64,000 bases of DNA, taken from Microthrixaceae bacterium. Lineage in GTDB: Bacteria; Actinomycetota; Acidimicrobiia; Acidimicrobiales; Microtrichaceae. A model generated the notes under the pieces. The model ran no database searches and was not told the origin of the DNA. It was given only the letters and a program-made list of their open reading frames with translations. Made by a program: the position numbers and the translations under genes. Shown here one piece after another: positions 43,818-52,377 of the stretch. The stretch is from NCBI GenBank assembly GCA_023957995.1, contig JAMLGK010000002.1, positions 124,001 through 188,000 of the forward strand. Reading direction: 5' to 3'. The stretch's first letter is position 1, and each line of letters starts with the position of its first letter.

Positions 43818-45155
43818 TCAGGCTCCCGTCGGCTGGGTGGTCGGTTGTGGTGGGGTGGCACCGAGGATCCGAACGGGAAGTTCCCGGGGTCCACGGACCT
43901 GGCCGGTGGCCCAGCGCACCGCTTCCGGATCCTCGTCGGCCAGCTCGAAGGCCTCGATGGCCGCCACCCACTCCTGGAGCGCGACGCGCAACTCCATGCG
44001 GGCGAGATTGGAACCGACGCAGCGGTGGATCCCCAGGCCGAACGCGGCGTGGCGGTTCTTCTGGCGGTCGATCACGAAGGTCTCGGCATCCTCGAATGCC
44101 TCCGGGTCGCGGTTGGCCGAGGGGAACGGCAGCAACACCCAGTCACCCGGCGACATCTCGGCCTGGCCGACCTGCACCGGTTCCTGCACGACGCGAGCCA
44201 TGGTCACCGGAGCGTAGAAGCGCAGGAACTCCTCCACGGCGAAGGGCCAGAGCTCGGGTTGGGTCCGGAGCTGCTCATGGTGCCGAGGGTTCTGTGCGAG
44301 GTGCCACAGCGAGGCCCCGATGGCCGACCAGGTCGTGTCGATGCCAGCGATCAGGAGCAACGCGATGGACCCGAACACGTGGTCGGGGGTGAGTGGCATG
44401 CCGTCGATGTCGGCATGTGCCAGGTAGCTGATGAGGTCGTCGCGGGGTTCATCGACGCGTTCGAGGATCACACCCTCGAGATAGGCGGCCATGGTCTCGC
44501 CGGGCGTGACCGCCACCTGGCCGGGCTTCTCGAGGATCCTGTGGATGAACGCGCGGAACTTCTCGCCGTCGGTCTCGGGCAGTCCGAGCATGCGTGCGAT
44601 CACCCGAACGGGGATGTGTTGTGAGTAGGCCGTCGCAGCGTCCACGACACCATCGTTGTCGGCAGCTTCCGCGAGCATCTCGCGGATGAGGCTCCGACAG
44701 GTCTCCCGGGTGGCGGGTTCGAGCGCCGCCACAGCCTTCGGGGAGAACGGGCCGAGCAACAGCTTGCGGGCTATCTGGTGGAAAGGAGGGTCCGATGTGA
44801 TCGGAGGTGCGAACCCCACAGGTGACTCACCCCGGAATCCCATGTCGTTCACGATGATCCCGCGCGATGAGAAGTTCTCGGTGTCGTGCGCGATGGAAGA
44901 CACGTCCTCGTGGCGCGCCGGGAACCAGCACCCACCGAAGCGGTCGGTGTGTGCCACGGGGCATTCGTCGCGGAGTTCGGCCCAGATCTCCGGTGCGTTC
45001 TGTGCGTAGTCGCTGATCGTGTGGTCGAGGTCGGTGGTCCAGTCCTCGACAGGGGGATGTTCGACCGGCTCCAGGAGTGTCAGGTCCAGGTCGGAGTCGC
45101 CGTCGGGCGTTGCGGCGGAGCCGCTCGTTCCGGGCGGTTGCGGGGCGTTGCTCAT
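43818..45155 (-). CDS. Cytochrome P450
   Basis: A 445-residue soluble P450. The I-helix oxygen motif is AGIDTTWS, the ExxR pair is in EEFLRF, and the heme loop is FGLGIHRCVG with the axial cysteine. The first 45 residues are acidic and extra to most bacterial P450s. Substrate unknown; neighbours (ferredoxin, diiron enzymes, alkylsulfatase) suggest hydrophobic or steroid-like compounds, by inference only. TACCAT eight bases before the ATG suggests a leaderless start. Confidence 0.92.
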   Translation of the reverse strand: MSNAPQPPGTSGSAATPDGDSDLDLTLLEPVEHPPVEDWTTDLDHTISDYAQNAPEIWAELRDECPVAHTDRFGGCWFPARHEDVSSIAHDTENFSSRGIIVNDMGFRGESPVGFAPPITSDPPFHQIARKLLLGPFSPKAVAALEPATRETCRSLIREMLAEAADNDGVVDAATAYSQHIPVRVIARMLGLPETDGEKFRAFIHRILEKPGQVAVTPGETMAAYLEGVILERVDEPRDDLISYLAHADIDGMPLTPDHVFGSIALLLIAGIDTTWSAIGASLWHLAQNPRHHEQLRTQPELWPFAVEEFLRFYAPVTMARVVQEPVQVGQAEMSPGDWVLLPFPSANRDPEAFEDAETFVIDRQKNRHAAFGLGIHRCVGSNLARMELRVALQEWVAAIEAFELADEDPEAVRWATGQVRGPRELPVRILGATPPQPTTQPTGA

Positions 45156-45265
45156 CGGTCTTGATGGTAGCGAGCCATCACCGCATGCGGGTCGAGGGAG
45201 CTGGTTTCACCTTGCGCGGGCCTCCACCCCGGTGCAGGGTGCCGGCGGAGTGCTAGCAAGGCGCC

Positions 45266-47218
45266 ATGACCGAATCAAAGGACGCAACTGCGCACACCGT
45301 CTCGACCCAGAGCAGGTTCCGCGACGAATCCCCGATGGACTGGTCCGATCGGACGGACTTCGACAACGCCCGCCGCGGACTCGTGGCGCGACCGCAGCGG
45401 TCGAGCATCGACGGGCCGGGCAGCGCTCCGGCCTGGAACCTCGCCGACTACTCGTTCCTCGGTGAAGTCGGTGAAGTCGGTGAAGTCGGTGACGGCACAT
45501 CACCGGAGGCGCCCGCCACCGTCAATCCGTCGCTCTGGCGCCAGGCGCAGCTCAACATGGAGGCGGGTCTGTTCACCATCGCGGATCGGATCCACCAGCT
45601 CCGGGGATTCGACCTGTCGGAGATCACCGTCATCGAGGGTGACGCCGGGTTCATCGTGATCGACCCGTTGGTCTCGGTCGAGTGTGCGGCGGAGGCGATG
45701 GAGCTGGCCCGGCGACACCTCGGTGACCGCCCGGTGAGCGCTGTGATCTACACCCACAGCCACGTCGACCACTTCGGTGGGGTCAAGGGAGTGACCACCC
45801 AGGAGGAGGTCGACTCCGGCCGTTGTCGCGTCATCGCTCCGGTGGGCATGGTGGAGGCGGCGGTGAGCGAGAACGTCTTCGCCGGCGTGGCGATGAGCAG
45901 GCGTGCCCAGTACATGTACGGCGCCACCCTGGAGCGCGGACCGCGTGGCCAGGTGGACGCAGGGCTCGGAAAGACGAACTCGCTCGGCACGATCTCGCTC
46001 ATCCACCCGACCGACACGATCACCGAGACCGGCCAGACACTGACCGTCGACGGGGTGGAGATCGAGTTCCAACTCACGCCGGGCACCGAGGCTCCGGCGG
46101 AGATGAACTTCTGGTTCCCGCAGTTCCGGGCGTTGTGCATGGCCGAGAACTGCAGTCACAACCTGCACAACCTGTACACGCCTCGCGGTGCCCAGGTACG
46201 CGACGCCCTGGCCTGGGCGAAGTACCTCGACGAGTCGATCGTCCGCTTCGAAGGACGCACCGACCTGGTGTTCACCAGCCACCACTGGCCCGTGTGGGGA
46301 GCGGCGGAGTCGATGCGCTACCTGGCGACCCAGCGCGACCTCTACAAGTTCCTCCACGACCAGACCCTTCGTCGGGCAAATCAGGGTCTCACGATGCTGG
46401 AGTGCGCCGAGGAGGTCCGCCTCCCCGACGAGATCGCGGCTCAATGGTGCAACCGTCCCTACTACGGCACGGTCAACCACAACGTGAAGGCGGTGTACCA
46501 GCGGTACCTCGGCTGGTTCACCGGCAACCCGGCGGATCTGCACCCGCTTCCGCCGCAGCCCGCCGCAGAGCGGTACGTCGAGTACATGGGTGGCGCCGCG
46601 AGCGTGCTCGCCCGGGCGCGCGAGGACTTCGAGGCGGGGGAGTACCGCTGGGTTGCCGAGGTGCTGAACCGCGTTGTCTTCGCCGACCCCGGCCGAAAGG
46701 ATCCGGCAACCGTCGAGGCCAAGGAGCTCCTGGCGGACACCTATGAGCAACTCGGGTACGCCGCAGAATCGGGGCCTTGGCGCAACTTCTACCTCGTGGG
46801 TGCGCACGAGCTACGCCACGGTGCGCCGAGCGGATCGGGCGGGATCCAGACCGCGTCGATGGACATGGTCACCTCGGTCGAGGTGCCGATGCTCCTCGAT
46901 GCCCTGGCCCTGCGCCTCGATCCCGACGCCTGCGCGGGGCAGCGACTGGTCGTGAACCTCGTCGTGACCGACGGGGCTTCAGGCACCTCCGAACACCACG
47001 TGCTGTGGGTGGAGAACTCCGTGTTGCACCACCGCTCGGGGACCCACCTGGCGGAGGCCCACGCGACCGCGACGCTCACGAAGATCGAGTTGCTGATGGC
47101 GATCGGTGGCATGGGCATATCCGAGGGGATCGAGCTCGATGGTGAACCCGACGCGTTCGTGCGACTCGCGGGCTGGCTGGACCGTCCCGATCCGAGCTTC
47201 GACATCGTGACGCCCTGA
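45266..47218 (+). CDS. Linear alkylsulfatase-type metallo-beta-lactamase-fold enzyme
   Basis: A 650-residue enzyme of the SdsA1/YjcS class. The binuclear zinc motif THSHVDHFGG lies near residue 160, further ligands follow in AENCSHNLHN and TSHHWPVW, a helical dimerisation region and a C-terminal SCP2-like domain (about 520-650) that binds the alkyl chain. It hydrolyses primary alkyl sulfates to alcohols. Unlike SdsA1 it shows no signal peptide. A 9-bp repeat at 45461-45487 gives a Val-Gly-Glu run. Released alcohols would suit the alcohol dehydrogenase, by inference. Confidence 0.88.
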   Translation: MTESKDATAHTVSTQSRFRDESPMDWSDRTDFDNARRGLVARPQRSSIDGPGSAPAWNLADYSFLGEVGEVGEVGDGTSPEAPATVNPSLWRQAQLNMEAGLFTIADRIHQLRGFDLSEITVIEGDAGFIVIDPLVSVECAAEAMELARRHLGDRPVSAVIYTHSHVDHFGGVKGVTTQEEVDSGRCRVIAPVGMVEAAVSENVFAGVAMSRRAQYMYGATLERGPRGQVDAGLGKTNSLGTISLIHPTDTITETGQTLTVDGVEIEFQLTPGTEAPAEMNFWFPQFRALCMAENCSHNLHNLYTPRGAQVRDALAWAKYLDESIVRFEGRTDLVFTSHHWPVWGAAESMRYLATQRDLYKFLHDQTLRRANQGLTMLECAEEVRLPDEIAAQWCNRPYYGTVNHNVKAVYQRYLGWFTGNPADLHPLPPQPAAERYVEYMGGAASVLARAREDFEAGEYRWVAEVLNRVVFADPGRKDPATVEAKELLADTYEQLGYAAESGPWRNFYLVGAHELRHGAPSGSGGIQTASMDMVTSVEVPMLLDALALRLDPDACAGQRLVVNLVVTDGASGTSEHHVLWVENSVLHHRSGTHLAEAHATATLTKIELLMAIGGMGISEGIELDGEPDAFVRLAGWLDRPDPSFDIVTP

Positions 47219-47232
47219 GGCCCCGCGCACCC

Positions 47233-47322
47233 GGGCTGCAGACCACGCCCGGGCTGCAGACCACGCCCGCGCTGCAGACCACGCCCGCGCTGCAGACCAC
47301 GCCCGCGCTGCCGACCACGCCC
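47233..47322. repeat. 18-bp tandem repeat, five copies
   Basis: Five contiguous 18-bp units GCGCTGCAGACCACGCCC with few changes, starting 15 bases after the alkylsulfatase stop. Confidence 0.95.
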
Positions 47323-47330
47323 CCGTAGCC

Positions 47331-47405
47331 CCTGCCCCTGAAGACCCTGCCCCTGAAGACCCTGCCCCTGAAGACCCTGCCCCTGAAGACCCTGCCTCTG
47401 CAGAC
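47331..47405. repeat. 15-bp tandem repeat, five copies
   Basis: Five contiguous 15-bp units CCTGCCCCTGAAGAC, the last with two changes, immediately after the 18-bp array. Two unrelated arrays stand side by side. Confidence 0.95.
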
Positions 47406-47449
47406 CCCTGCTGCGCGGCCTGCCCGGTGCGATGGGGCACAATCGCGGG

Positions 47450-48007
47450 ATGGACGAACCTGAGAAGTTGGGACCACTGCAGGGACTCATCGGCGAATGG
47501 GAGGGCGACGAGGGTCTCGACGTCTCCTACCACCACGCCGAGGGAGCACCGGGGGAGACCCGCTACCGCGAGAAGGTGACGATGAATCCCTTCGGTCCGG
47601 TCGACAACGGCACACAGTGCCTCTACGGCCTCGACTACCGCATGGCGGCGTGGCGGGGGGAGGAGGTGGATCCGTTCCACACCGAGATCGGCTACTGGCT
47701 CTGGGATGCCGGCGCCGGTCATGTGATCCGGGCATTCATGGTTCCGCGTTCGACGATGGTCCTCGCCGGTGCGGATGCAACAGCGGATCAGAGCCGGTTC
47801 ACCATGTCCGCCGAGCTCGGTTCCACGCCCTGGGGTGTTCTCGAGACTCCGTACCTCGCCACCAACGCCTGCACGGTCCGCTACGAGGTCACGGTCGATG
47901 TCGGCGACGGCGAGTGGTCCTACGAGTCCGACACCGTGCTGCGCATGCCTCAGTTCGAGGACCTGTACCACCACACCGATCGCAACACCCTGCGACGCGT
48001 AGGCTGA
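47450..48007 (+). CDS. Nitrobindin-like heme-binding beta-barrel protein
   Basis: A 185-residue protein related to the FABP-like nitrobindin/THAP4 family: LGPLQGLIGEWEGDEGLDVS opens the barrel, then YREKVTMNPFGPVDNG, IGYWLWD and a C-terminal His-containing YHHTDRNTLRRV. Family members bind ferric heme and isomerise peroxynitrite or carry hydrophobic ligands; heme ligation here is not certain. ATG 47450 is chosen since CACAAT ends six bases before it; an in-frame ATG 18 bases upstream is the alternative. Confidence 0.75.
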   Translation: MDEPEKLGPLQGLIGEWEGDEGLDVSYHHAEGAPGETRYREKVTMNPFGPVDNGTQCLYGLDYRMAAWRGEEVDPFHTEIGYWLWDAGAGHVIRAFMVPRSTMVLAGADATADQSRFTMSAELGSTPWGVLETPYLATNACTVRYEVTVDVGDGEWSYESDTVLRMPQFEDLYHHTDRNTLRRVG

Positions 48008-48071
48008 ACCCTCCGGGTGGCGGTCGGCCTCCGGGCCGGATCGCGGTCCGGAGCGACACCGGGGAGGGTGG

Positions 48072-49103
48072 GTGACGACGATGCACATCGGGGGTGATCC
48101 GCCGCACCCGCCAGCGACCGCCGACGGTCACGATTCGACCGTGGTGGAGCTCGCCGCGGTCACCAAGACATACCGTCGGGGCGTCGTGGCGCTGGACGGC
48201 CTGGACCTGTCGGTGCCGACGGGAGGCGTCTTCGGGATCATCGGTCCCAACGGTTGCGGCAAGACCACCACGCTGAGGGTGTTGCTCGGGCTCGCCCGTG
48301 CGGACAGTGGCACTGCCTCGCTGCTCGGCCAGCGCGTCCCGAAGGGTCTCGGGTCGGTCCGGAGTCGTATCGGGGCACTGGTCGAGACGCCCAAGTTCTT
48401 CCCCAACTACTCGGGTCGGCTGAACCTCGAACTCCTCGCCGGGCTCAAGGGGGTCGACCGCGGCCACGTCGATGTGGTGCTCGAGCGCGTCGGTCTGGTG
48501 GGACGCGAAGACGACAGGTTCGGCGGCTACTCGCTCGGGATGCGCCAACGCCTCGCCGTCGCCGGGGCCATGCTGGGTGACCCGGAGCTACTGATCCTCG
48601 ATGAGCCGGCCAACGGTCTCGACCCCGCCGGAATCGCCGCCATGCGCGACATGCTCGCGGCCTTCGGGGCCACGGGACGCACCGTGGTGGTGTCGAGTCA
48701 CCACCTCACCGACGTGGAACGGATCTGTGACCGTGTGGCTGTGGTGGCCCGAGGCCGTGTGGTGGCCAGCGGCACTGTCCGTGCGATAGCGGGTGACCAC
48801 CACGACGTGCGGTTGGTGGTCCGCCATCCGGAACGCGCATCGGAGGTGCTGCGGTCCGCGGGGTTCGCGGTGGAGGCCGAGGGATCCGGCGGTTCTCTCG
48901 TGGTCCGTGGGGCCGAGGCCGAATCGGTGGCGCGGGCGCTGGGCGCCGAGGACATCTACCCGTCCGAGCTGGGCTCGGACACCGGCGGGCTCGAAGAGGC
49001 CTACCTGAGACTCACCGGAGTGGACCCGCTCGCGGGTGGCCACGGGGGGATCGCGGCTGGAACCTCCGGCGGCGGACCTGAAGACCGGCGTGGTCGGCAA
49101 TGA
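48072..49103 (+). CDS. ABC transporter ATP-binding protein
   Basis: A 343-residue ATPase: Walker A GPNGCGKTTT, signature region YSLGMRQRLAVAG, Walker B LLILDEPANGLDP and the switch His in VVVSSHHLTDVER. The last 100 residues are an accessory domain as in DrrA/CcmA-type exporters. It works with the permease encoded next (ATGA overlap). Substrate unknown; antibiotic or lipid export is typical. GGGGAGGG stands just before GTG 48072, with an ATG nine bases later as alternative. Confidence 0.93.
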   Translation: MTTMHIGGDPPHPPATADGHDSTVVELAAVTKTYRRGVVALDGLDLSVPTGGVFGIIGPNGCGKTTTLRVLLGLARADSGTASLLGQRVPKGLGSVRSRIGALVETPKFFPNYSGRLNLELLAGLKGVDRGHVDVVLERVGLVGREDDRFGGYSLGMRQRLAVAGAMLGDPELLILDEPANGLDPAGIAAMRDMLAAFGATGRTVVVSSHHLTDVERICDRVAVVARGRVVASGTVRAIAGDHHDVRLVVRHPERASEVLRSAGFAVEAEGSGGSLVVRGAEAESVARALGAEDIYPSELGSDTGGLEEAYLRLTGVDPLAGGHGGIAAGTSGGGPEDRRGRQ

Positions 49104-50074
49104 TCGCGCAGCAGTTCGGCGTCGAGCTCCGACGCATCCTGCACCGTCGGGTGCTCAAGGCCTTCCTGGTCACCGGCCTGTTGGTGCTCGTGGTGGTCGG
49201 TGTGAGCACCTACCTGACCACGGGCGCGGAGGATCGCTACTTCGAGAACTACGACGACACCGGGTTCGAGACCGTGGAACGCACCTTCTGTCCCTCGAGC
49301 CTGGTCACCACGTTCCAGGACTACTCCTTCCAGTGCCCTGAATCGACTCCGACAGTCATACCCGGGGAGACCTCCTTCGAAGGAGCTCCGGCGCCGTACT
49401 CACCCTGGAACGGTTCGATCGCCATGTTCACGGTCGCAATGCTGCTGGTGGTGTGGATCCTGGTGGCGCGCCTGGTGGGCGAGGAGTTCCGACACGGAAC
49501 CGTCGAGACGGCGCTCGTGGCCGAACCGCGCAGAGCGCGCCTTCTGACGTTGCGGCTCTGCGCTGTTGTGACCGTGTCGCTGGCCGCGTGTGCCGTCCTT
49601 CTGGTCGGCTACCTGGTGGCGGTCGCACCCGCGTGGTGGTTCCACGGAATACAGGACACCACTGTGCCGGTGTCGTTGTTGGCAGCAGCTGGGGCGAGAG
49701 CCCTGCTCGCCGCGTTCCTGGTGGCGTTGCTGGCGGGCTCGTTGGCGGTCGTGGGCCGGGGAGCCCTCACTGCGGTGGGAGCGCTGGTCGCGTTCGCGAT
49801 CCTCAGCGCGGTGTTCTTCCTCTTCGTACGCGTGCTCGTGCCGCTGGAGTTCTTCACGAACGCCTGGGCCCTGGTCACCGGTGGAGATGGCATGCGCGCC
49901 TACACGGTGTCGGCGAACTACGGCCAGGGCGACTTCGGTCTCACCTCGGCTGTGACGGTCACGCAGTTCGGCGCCGGGTGGCCCTGGGTCGCTTCGGTGG
50001 CGGTTGTGGCGGCATACGTGGCAGGTGCGCTCGCCCTCGCCTACGCGACATTCCTGCAGCGCGACATCCGCTGA
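49100..50074 (+). CDS. ABC transporter permease (ABC-2 type)
   Basis: A 324-residue membrane protein. One hydrophobic segment near residue 25-45, then an extracellular loop of about 70 residues containing two cysteines, then five more membrane segments in the last 210 residues. This suits ABC-2 permeases with a large loop between the first two helices. It is coupled to the ATPase gene (ATGA) and should form a homodimer with two ATPase copies. Confidence 0.88.
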   Translation: MIAQQFGVELRRILHRRVLKAFLVTGLLVLVVVGVSTYLTTGAEDRYFENYDDTGFETVERTFCPSSLVTTFQDYSFQCPESTPTVIPGETSFEGAPAPYSPWNGSIAMFTVAMLLVVWILVARLVGEEFRHGTVETALVAEPRRARLLTLRLCAVVTVSLAACAVLLVGYLVAVAPAWWFHGIQDTTVPVSLLAAAGARALLAAFLVALLAGSLAVVGRGALTAVGALVAFAILSAVFFLFVRVLVPLEFFTNAWALVTGGDGMRAYTVSANYGQGDFGLTSAVTVTQFGAGWPWVASVAVVAAYVAGALALAYATFLQRDIR

Positions 50075-50193
50075 CCCCCGGTCCGTCGCACGCCCCCTTC
50101 CCGCACCCCGTCCGACGCTCCGTGTCCGACGCTCCGTCCGCGCCGGTTTCGTGAGCGGCCGGCCGATCGACACCGGTTTGGCTTTCCCCGGGG

Positions 50194-50207
50194 TAGAACG
50201 TGTTCTA
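50194..50207. promoter_or_regulatory. KstR-type operator before the DUF35-thiolase operon
   Basis: TAGAACGTGTTCTA is a perfect palindrome matching the KstR consensus TnnAACnnGTTnnA at every fixed base. It lies 70 bases before the first gene; CTATTG overlapping its right edge may be the -10. An identical copy, with the same TT on the right, is at 56717. Confidence 0.8.
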
Positions 50208-50277
50208 TTGTCGGCTCGGCAGGCAGCCGGAACCCGACAGACGGGTTGGGGAACGGCACCGACACTGAAGGGGGCTC

Positions 50278-50748
50278 ATGGGTGACGCAACCAGCGAGCA
50301 GGAGATACTGCGCGCTCCGCTGACCATCGGCTACGACTTCCAGCGAACGACCGGACCGGTGATCGGGGCGTTCTTCACCGCATTGCGCGAACACAGGATG
50401 CTCGGGATCAGGGACAAGGCCGGCCGGGTGGTCTGCCCACCCGTCGAGTACGACCCCGGAACCGGTGAACCCCTGACCGAGATGGTCGAGGTGGGCACCG
50501 AGGGGACCGTGACCACCTGGTCGTGGGTCTCCAACCTGCGCGACGGACAGCCACTCGACGTTCCTCACGCGATGGCACTCGTGCAGCTCGACGGTGCCGA
50601 CACCGCGATGCTCCATGCGGTCGATGCGGGGAGCCCGGACAACATCGGATCCGGATCCCGGGTGCGTGTGCGTTGGCGTGACGAGTCCGTGGGCGGTATC
50701 CGGGACATCGTGTGTTTCGAACCGATCGAAGGAGGCGACCATGGCTGA
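50278..50748 (+). CDS. DUF35 OB-fold protein (first)
   Basis: A 156-residue OB-fold protein of the DUF35 group that accompanies thiolase-like enzymes. GPVIGAFFTALREHRMLGIRD corresponds to the helix and the start of the usual zinc rubredoxin loop, but only one cysteine (VVCPP) remains, so no zinc ribbon is likely. The OB part follows (TEGTVTTWSWV, VPHAMALVQLDGADTAML). DUF35 partners bring acyl-CoA substrates to thiolase-fold enzymes. AAGGGGG precedes the ATG; the 3' end overlaps the second DUF35 gene by eight bases. Confidence 0.85.
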   Translation: MGDATSEQEILRAPLTIGYDFQRTTGPVIGAFFTALREHRMLGIRDKAGRVVCPPVEYDPGTGEPLTEMVEVGTEGTVTTWSWVSNLRDGQPLDVPHAMALVQLDGADTAMLHAVDAGSPDNIGSGSRVRVRWRDESVGGIRDIVCFEPIEGGDHG

Positions 50749-51319
50749 GTCGGACATGGAAGACCGAAGCACCTCGACCATGCCCGGAGGGCTCTGGACG
50801 CAACCGTCGGTGAGTGTGCCCGACATCGGCGATGGTGAGGTGATCCAACGGATCACCGAACCTGCGAGCCTCCACTACAGCTACACCCCCGGCCGTGCGC
50901 CCACCCGCTTCCTGCGGGGTCTGGCCGAGGGCAAGCTCCTCGGTGGACGCGCCGAAGGCCACGACGCCGTCTATCCGGGTTCCCGCGGAATGGATCCGGT
51001 GGCGGCCCGTCCGACGGTCGAGTCCGTCGAGGTCGGTCCCGATGCCACGGTCACTGCGTTCTGCATCGTGCACATCGGGTTCGGGGAGAAGGCTCCGCCG
51101 ACCCCGTTCGTGTCAGCGCTGATCCTGCCCGATGGTGCCGCTGCATCGATGTACGGCACCGTGCTGGGCATCCCCTACGAGGAGGTCAGGATCGGCATGC
51201 GCGTCCGTCCCGTGTGGGTCCCCGAGGAAGAGCTCGGGCTCACCTCCGAGAACATCACCCACTGGGAGCCCACCGGTGAACCAGATGTGCCAGCTGAACA
51301 ACTGAAAGGTCACATGTGA
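50741..51319 (+). CDS. DUF35 OB-fold protein (second)
   Basis: A 192-residue relative of the preceding protein: YSYTPGRAPTRFLRGLAEGKLLGGR matches the helix and loop, here without any cysteine, and ATVTAFCIVHIGF to MRVRPVWVPEEE the OB barrel. Together the two proteins approximate the length of single two-domain DUF35 proteins such as mycobacterial Rv3521, so this may be a split of that gene. GGAGG stands six bases before the ATG. It leads straight into the thiolase-fold genes. Confidence 0.83.
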   Translation: MAESDMEDRSTSTMPGGLWTQPSVSVPDIGDGEVIQRITEPASLHYSYTPGRAPTRFLRGLAEGKLLGGRAEGHDAVYPGSRGMDPVAARPTVESVEVGPDATVTAFCIVHIGFGEKAPPTPFVSALILPDGAAASMYGTVLGIPYEEVRIGMRVRPVWVPEEELGLTSENITHWEPTGEPDVPAEQLKGHM

Positions 51320-52377
51320 TGCGCGACGTGGCAATCGTTTCGGTGGCGCAAACCGACCACCGCCGGGCCGTCCCGGAACTCAACGAGGTCGAGATGATCC
51401 AGCCGGTCATCCAGACCGTGCTCGAGCAGATCGACGCCAAGATCTCCGACATCGGCTTCACGTGTTCGGGTAGCTCGGACTACCTGGCCGGCCAGGCCTT
51501 CAGTTTCGTGATGACCCTCGACGCCGTGGGCGCCTGGCCACCCATCGTGGAGTCGCACGTGGAGATGGACGGCGCCTGGGCCCTGTACGAGGCCTGGCTG
51601 AAGATCCAGTCCGGCCATGCCGACACCGCACTGGTGTACGGCTACTCCAAGGCTTCCCCCGGTGACCTTCCCCGGGTGCTGAGTCGCCAACTGGATCCCT
51701 ACTACTACGGGCCCCTGTGGCCGGACTCGGTGGCCATGGCAGGGCTTCAGGCCAGGGCCATGCTCGACAAGGGCATGATCACCGAGGCAGAGATGGCCGA
51801 GATCGCCCACCGGAGCCGGACCTCGGCCGAGTCCAATCCACATGCCCAGGTCAAGGGCTCGCCGTCGGTGGACCAGTTGCTCGCCGAGGACTACCTCAGC
51901 AACCCGTTGCGCAAGCACGACTGCGCACCGGTCACCGACGGTGGCTGTGCAGTGGTCATCGCAGCCGGCGACAGGGCCCGCGAGTGGGCCGACAACCCGG
52001 CCTGGATCCGCGGGATCGACCACCGGGTCGACTCGCACAACTTCGGCGCACGGGACATCACCCGGGCACCCTCCGCGGCCCTGGCGGCCGAGAAGGCGGG
52101 GGTTTCGGACGGGCAGGTCGACGTGGCCGAGCTGTGCGCACCGTTCACCCACCAGGAGAGGATCCTGCGCAACGAACTCGGCCTCGGCGACGACGTCGAG
52201 GTCAACCCGAGCGGTGGTGCGCTGGCCGCGAATCCGATCATGGGCGCGGGCCTCATCCGCCTGGGAGAGGTTGCGAACCGCATCATGGCCGGCGATGCCG
52301 GCCGTGGGGTGGCACATGCCACGAGCGGACACCTGCTCCAACAGAATCTCGTAGCCGTACTGGAGGGTTCCTCATGA
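51319..52377 (+). CDS. Thiolase-fold protein without nucleophilic Cys (Ltp4-like)
   Basis: A 352-residue SCP2-thiolase-like protein. The C-terminal His motif THQER and GVAHATSGHLLQQN are present, as is the NPSGGALAANPIMGAG glycine loop. Where thiolases have C-A-S-G, this protein reads E-M-D-G, so it cannot act as a classical thiolase; Ltp2-type retro-aldolases of steroid side-chain breakdown lack that Cys too. Size and order match the ltp4 gene of mycobacterial cholesterol clusters. The ATG overlaps the preceding stop (TGATG); a GTG three bases earlier is possible. Confidence 0.8.
   Translation: MRDVAIVSVAQTDHRRAVPELNEVEMIQPVIQTVLEQIDAKISDIGFTCSGSSDYLAGQAFSFVMTLDAVGAWPPIVESHVEMDGAWALYEAWLKIQSGHADTALVYGYSKASPGDLPRVLSRQLDPYYYGPLWPDSVAMAGLQARAMLDKGMITEAEMAEIAHRSRTSAESNPHAQVKGSPSVDQLLAEDYLSNPLRKHDCAPVTDGGCAVVIAAGDRAREWADNPAWIRGIDHRVDSHNFGARDITRAPSAALAAEKAGVSDGQVDVAELCAPFTHQERILRNELGLGDDVEVNPSGGALAANPIMGAGLIRLGEVANRIMAGDAGRGVAHATSGHLLQQNLVAVLEGSS

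Noticed and set aside
47221..47410. CRISPR-like array
   Set aside because: Units are directly adjacent with no unique spacers, and no cas genes are nearby.
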